From positions 248,001-312,000 of the forward strand of contig CALYLX010000149.1 in NCBI GenBank assembly GCA_944990035.1: a stretch of 64,000 nucleotides of DNA, read 5' to 3'. Positions 59,441 to 64,000 of the stretch are shown in pieces; the stretch's first letter is position 1, and the number at the start of each line of letters is the position of its first letter. This DNA is from Clitopilus passeckerianus. Lineage: Eukaryota; Basidiomycota; Agaricomycetes; Agaricales; Entolomataceae. The notes beneath the pieces were generated by a model. The model was given only the letters and a program-made list of their open reading frames with translations, did no database searches and had not been told where the DNA came from. A program made the position numbers and the translations under genes.

Positions 59441-60351
59441 CTATCGGCAGAAGAGCTCCTGAGATCCTGCTAACAGACGCGCCTTTGCAGCCGGCCTTCG
59501 TCCTTGGCAATCCAACCGCAGCTCGAACTTTCTGGTATGTCTGACCGCATTGAAGAGGAAAAAATCGCCCTGGAAGACAAGCGGCAGTTTCTGTGAGCAT
59601 GAGATTGCTTCCTGATGTGCCTAGAACTCACATTTGATCGATCTTCCGTTGGCTTCTTAGGATCTGAAGTCTTCACCTGCTCTTCGTTGTACTTGAAGCC
59701 AGAGATTTGGCGCAATTACTGGGAATCAGCTCTGTAGCCCAACTGTACCCCGTAAAATCATAAACTTGTTGCCCCGCGAGGGTACCGTAGGGACAGTAAC
59801 ACGCCTGTAATGCCGTGACGTAGGGATGACCAAGGATGACGCGTTGTGGCGGGACATTGAACGGTGTGGGTAATAGCCTTTCAAAGGCCTGGTGCCAGTG
59901 AGTGGCCAATATATATTGGAGATGCTCCAGATACCCTGTTGTATGAGTTCAGAAGAGCAGATGTCAGAAAGTTGATTCCTATAAAACTTACAGTCAGCGT
60001 CGGATTCGAGGTATAGCTTGTGGGGCCAGGAAAGGAGGGACATTTTGGGGCGAATAACCTCCAACTTCTCTGGGTTGCTCCCGACACGGGTCATACTCGC
60101 CCAGAAGATTTGCGCTCCAAGAGCTGAGCGACGTATCAGAGAAGCGAAGGTTCGAGGACTTACCCAGCAGAGACGCGAATTTAGTCGCTCACAGCTCCAG
60201 AGAACATCGCACAACGGTGTAGGTGAATCTATGGGGTAGTCGACCGACGTGCGACCGAGCCCCCCGGCAGATGAAATAGCAAGGCGCTGGGCCCAATTGG
60301 CATGGCTGAGAATTTGAGGGAGAAAATATTCCGACTGTTGTCCATGGTCAT
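59441..60351 (-). CDS. Unrecognised multi-exon protein
   Basis: I do not recognise a family. The clearest coding part is an exon at about 60130-60000 reading QIFWASMTRVGSNPEKLEV and on to KLYLESDAD. A 57-base intron follows, and then an exon continuing in frame with YLEHLQYILATHWHQAFERL, NVPPQRVILGHPYVTALQAC and QVYDFTG. The proposed start is the ATG at 60351, with one or two short exons between. The 3' end is ambiguous: two different frames can be spliced to a last exon ending at 59441 or slightly beyond. The aromatic-rich, soluble character suggests an enzyme. The longest unspliced frame (59726-60613) is open by chance and reads through the introns. Repeat R lies directly upstream. Confidence 0.45.
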
Positions 60352-60469
60352 TCACGTATTCAGGCAGTGAATTAGTGACAAGGTGGAGAAATAGCAGCAA
60401 TGCCAAAGTACGGTGACCGAGCAGCGATTTGTCAACCAACAATTGAGTTCGAGTTTGACTTGATGGAAC

Positions 60470-60629
60470 GTTCGCAAAGGGCCTGGATCCCCACCAAAAA
60501 TTACAACACCAAATAATCCAAACGAGCACCGCTGGTGGGCCGACGAAAGTTCGCAATGAACATGGCCAGACGGGGACACTTTTGGCCAGAAAAGAAAATG
60601 GGTATAATCCCAAGCGAAATTCAGAAGAC
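60470..60629 (-). repeat. Inverted dispersed repeat R, copy 2
   Basis: Minus-strand match to 43651-43832, located about 120 bases before the unrecognised gene starting at 60351. This is the same relative place as copy 1 has before the BTB gene. Confidence 0.75.
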
Positions 60630-63511
60630 TTTCAGACATCCGCTGACACTGCCCTCTCTATCTCTCGACGACTTCCACCCTTTCCAGTCTCAATCCTCTG
60701 GTAGGCGGATACTCGACAAAAAATAGCAACAATAGTTATCGAAGCCTTTGCCGCTATCTACGACACCCAGATACCAGCCGGCCATTTCAGAAGCTCGCCT
60801 TGCTCAAGATGCTGACCGCTGGAGGTGACGCTGTGCAGCGACCTTGGGTTGGAAGGGGAGGCTTTCGCCAAGGTACATATTTTCTCCCTCAGTATTCATT
60901 ATCTCACCTTTCCGTGGGCCTTCTCCCCGCTTTTCTTTCCTGCTTAATTTGGCACTCCTACACCAACAAATTCTCAAGAAAGCGTAACTGACGAAATTAC
61001 CACCTGGTCACAGGGCACACGCAATCCGGATAATAGCAACATCGCCAGCAAGTCGCGAGCTTGAACCAACGCGGAGTCTCTCCTCAGCGGAGCTTTTTCG
61101 AAAGCTCAGTTCAAACGACCCTCGTCAGGAGACTCGACGGCACCCTCAAGCACGAGACCGGAGATTTCCACCAGACAGTCGCACCCCACCTCACTCCAGA
61201 GACAACTGCTGAGTGCAATGAAGAAGGTGGCGTTATCGATGCTGTACATGTCGCCAATTCAGGTAGGCCATTATTCCATTATTCAGCTTTCCGCTTCATT
61301 TTTTATCGAAATTTCCCTCTTCAACAAACCTCATGGGTCATTCAAACTTCTTATTTGCCACCATAACCTTTCTTTTCCGCGTTCTCGCTTTGACACAGAA
61401 TTCTGACTTTGTGTTCCTTACAGATTCGCCGACAAGATTCGACCTGACAGGAACGACGCCCTGGAAGTGTTCTTCATGTGGTTCGCCCCACTCGGTTGGC
61501 TCCACTTGCCGAACAGCATCTGTGGAATCTCAGCACACAAGCCGCCGCTGACGCCTCTCACGACGGGTGTAATGCCTAACTTCGAATACGGACTCACACG
61601 GATGGAGCATGGCAGAACAAACCTCCGAACCTTCCTGTTGACCTCAGTGGCATCTGTTGTCACCTGCAACTTCTGCAAGAAATGCAATTGTCAATGCCTC
61701 TTATAGGCGTTCTCCCTTTCACCGCCCGAACTCGCGCAGAAGAAGCATACCAGCACATACCTTTCGGCCGCCATGTCAGCTTCGGCCATAACCCCCCAGG
61801 TATAACCATAACCTTCTACGTACTCGGGTGCCGCCCAAATCCTCAGTTGACCCCTCTGCGACGATATCCGGAGACTTATGTCGTCGCAAGACCAGAGATG
61901 GCTTCGGAAATACCTTTCCCCCCTCGATTCGTTCCGTCTCATTCCTTACCCAACTGCTCCGCTGGTCAGCCTCGGAAACACCATTTCCGAGGCTGACTCG
62001 CCTTCACGGTCGGGGATGCCTCCCTAATCCACTTCAGCCTCGGCGGCGCTTCGGCTTGTGGTGACGGAAGCATTGGGCATGAAGATGCGAGGCGCACTGG
62101 GCGGAGATCTGCTTCGACGCTCCTGTTTCCGTTGCTGTGCCTAAAGCAGCAACCATGGGTGCAGAAACCACTCCCGCTTTGGCGCCCCTCGCGGTCGAAG
62201 TTGTGAACCATATCCAAGCTCGGGATAGTACTACAGACGTAGCTGCCCGCAGGATGATCATATCCTTCCACCGCACCCATAATATTTTCAAACCCTTCCT
62301 GTCTCCCCATACTTTGCCATGGGCACTCACCCTTGCACCTACCTGATACGTCCCAAACGCCCGACCCTTCTTCACCAAATAGCCCATCTTCAAAAGGACC
62401 ATGGCTTTTGATGCCTTTTTCGCCCCTTCCCCTTGGTGCCGGGATCCTCGTCCGCTTTCCGTCTAGCACACCCATAGGAGGCTTCATGCCTGCGCCTTGC
62501 TCGCTATGACCATGGAGAAGACCATGGGGAAGATAGACTTGTTGGCGACTTCAAACACCGTCAATTCAACTCAGGGCAATGAGGCATCGAACGATCAAGA
62601 TACCTGAGACGACGTGTACATGACCGTTGATGCTCTCACCTCCATTGCTGCGTCAAATGCAGTAGTAATGGAGCTCCAAGCGGCCATGAGGAACCACCCT
62701 CGCACCAAGGTCCCCCAGACCAAAGTAGTCAACGATGTCGTAACTGACGATGGTTCAACAAACGTACCAAACACGTACGAAAAAGCAAGCCGTCATTACC
62801 CGTGGCGCCTCTTCGTTCACTGTCGACCCCTTCCCACCCAAAATACCACCGATGCTACCCTTTTCGGGCTTATTCCACGTACTCAGCCTCATCTGCAGCT
62901 GCGTAGGTGGGAGAGGTTGACCATGCCCAACAATGTAAAAAGATGGGAGAAGATATCGTGTGGAGAGGTGGGGATGGATGTGGTGGCAGCGCATGAGAGG
63001 GAAGAGCTGCAGCTCCGTAATGATGACTACAGCTTGCTGCTCGACGTGGTGGACCATCCTGGACAAGGCCAAGGAAGGGTGGAGAGACCTGTAGGGGGGG
63101 GAAGGAGTGGTGACGCGGCTAGTGGCTGATGAAGCTCTGGCGCGCACAGACGGCACCTGTACGGATCCCGCGAGCCTGCCTACCGGAGATGTCTGTGCCT
63201 TCACTGAGCTTTACGACTGGAAGGTCTCCTACAGCTCAGTCAGCACGAGAAGGCAAAGGGATTGAGTTTTCCCATTTATATATTGATAATATTCTCCAAT
63301 ATGATTAGTACGTGACGCGCCGTGACGTTGCTTTGTATGGGCAAGAAAAAATTCTTTCGAGACGATTGATTGATGAGCGCAGTCAAAATAATACATTTTG
63401 GGCATAGGTGTAGGAACCAAATGTATACAATAGGAAACATAAGGGTTATATTTTTTCATCCCGGAATTGCAGCATATGTTGGGGCCGAGTGGAAGAGGTA
63501 GAGGTACGTAA
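60630..63511. other. Gene-poor stretch with decayed repeat
   Basis: About 2.9 kb without a supported gene. At 61395-61560 the plus strand resembles the minus strand of 42930-43133. Open frames at 61966-62487 (minus) and 62614-63129 (plus) have no recognised motif. Confidence 0.45.
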
Positions 63512-64000
63512 TTATATTGTACACTGGAAGAGTGAGGACACGGTAGTCGAAGGGAATCTGAGAGAAAGAGACCCACCTTTACATCGGCCCACTGTGAAAC
63601 TACACCTTGGACCCTGTCATCCAAAGCCTGCTGGCATAACTGGCAGGAAAAGGTTCCGCTCAGGTGGCTGAAGGCGGAGCTGATCATGCTGGTGGATAAA
63701 TCTGTTCCATGGTCGACGTCAGCAGCATGTGCACTTCAACGCCATAACAGCTTACCGGGTCTAGCTGCCCACGCAAGATTTGCCGATACCATAGCCCATG
63801 CACTAGTGACCTTCTTCTGCAGCTCCTCACTGCACCCCTCCACAAGTGGATGCGACCTCGGCGGTTGCAACAAGATCGTTTTGAGTGCGTCCATCCGTTC
63901 CCGGTGCAGAACCAGCAGTCGTTTCAGGTATACGCCACCAATCTTATCCACCAAGTCATCGCCAATTGTTATTATCGGCCGAGACAAGAGATGGGATGAA
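63512..64000 (-). CDS. BTB-like protein, paralogue of the 44-kb gene, cut by the window edge
   Basis: Only the C-terminal part is in the window: exons (coding order) 64000..63756 (incomplete at 5'), 63701..63577 and 63523..63512, ending TAA. From the edge it reads SSHLLSRPIITIGDDLVDKI and GGVYLKRLLVLHRERMDALK. This aligns with SSHLLSQSLDAISDEMAGEM and GGVYLQQLFELHSHRRGKLK of the gene at 43963. The next exon has FSCQLCQQALDDRVQGVVSQ against LECDLCREMLEKRVKNVIIQ, keeping the C-x-x-C pair and the intron position. The BTB core itself lies outside the window. Confidence 0.78.

Noticed and set aside
59726..60613. 295-codon single-exon minus-strand gene
   Set aside because: The frame reads through good introns and through repeat R; the spliced alternative gives a better protein.
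1..64000. CRISPR arrays, rRNA and tRNA genes
   Set aside because: No regularly spaced repeats or rRNA-like sequence seen; no convincing tRNA T-loop plus acceptor pairing was found by eye. A tRNA scan could still reveal one.

Overview
The window looks like nuclear DNA of a filamentous basidiomycete, most likely an Agaricomycete. The genes are split by many short GT-AG introns of about 45-65 nt. Families typical of mushroom-forming fungi are present: BTB/POZ and F-box proteins, NACHT-ankyrin proteins, terpene synthases, GH44 and small secreted proteins. No bacterial operon features, rRNA or CRISPR were seen, and no tRNA was recognised by eye. All exon models were built by hand from reading frame, splice sites and family motifs.

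Layout. 0-11.9 kb: a terpene synthase (183-1355), a degenerate dispersed repeat in two copies, a six-cysteine secreted peptide (3678-3878, minus), an F-box protein (6317-7925), a broken isoprenylcysteine-methyltransferase-like fragment, a SAM methyltransferase (8877-9732) and a BTB protein (10290-11841). 11.9-29 kb: mostly gene-poor, holding a second terpene synthase with a one-base frameshift (15982-17137), a ricin-B-type beta-trefoil lectin-like protein (21303-21995) and a secreted SH3-like protein (22953-23422, minus). 29.0-32.8 kb: a nine-exon NACHT-ankyrin NLR-like gene on the minus strand. 35.8-38.8 kb: a fourteen-exon GH44 glycoside hydrolase.

39.2-53.0 kb is the most striking part. 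It carries six phi-like glutathione S-transferase genes, all on the plus strand and with the same five-exon skeleton, interrupted by a BTB gene (43963-45168) and repeat remnants. The first three copies have Phe where the last three keep the catalytic-position Ser. 53.3-60.4 kb, minus strand: a conserved-looking protein of unknown function, a GFA/CENP-V-type zinc protein, a seventeen-exon aldehyde dehydrogenase and an unrecognised multi-exon gene. The right edge cuts a paralogue of the 44-kb BTB gene (63512-64000, minus).

How the genes may work together: GSTs, the GFA-domain protein and the aldehyde dehydrogenase all fit detoxification of electrophiles and aldehydes, as expected of a wood- or litter-decay fungus that also makes GH44. 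The lectin-like protein, the small secreted peptides and the NLR-like protein could belong to defence or self/non-self recognition. These links rest on proximity and family only; no operon-like coupling is expected in this organism.
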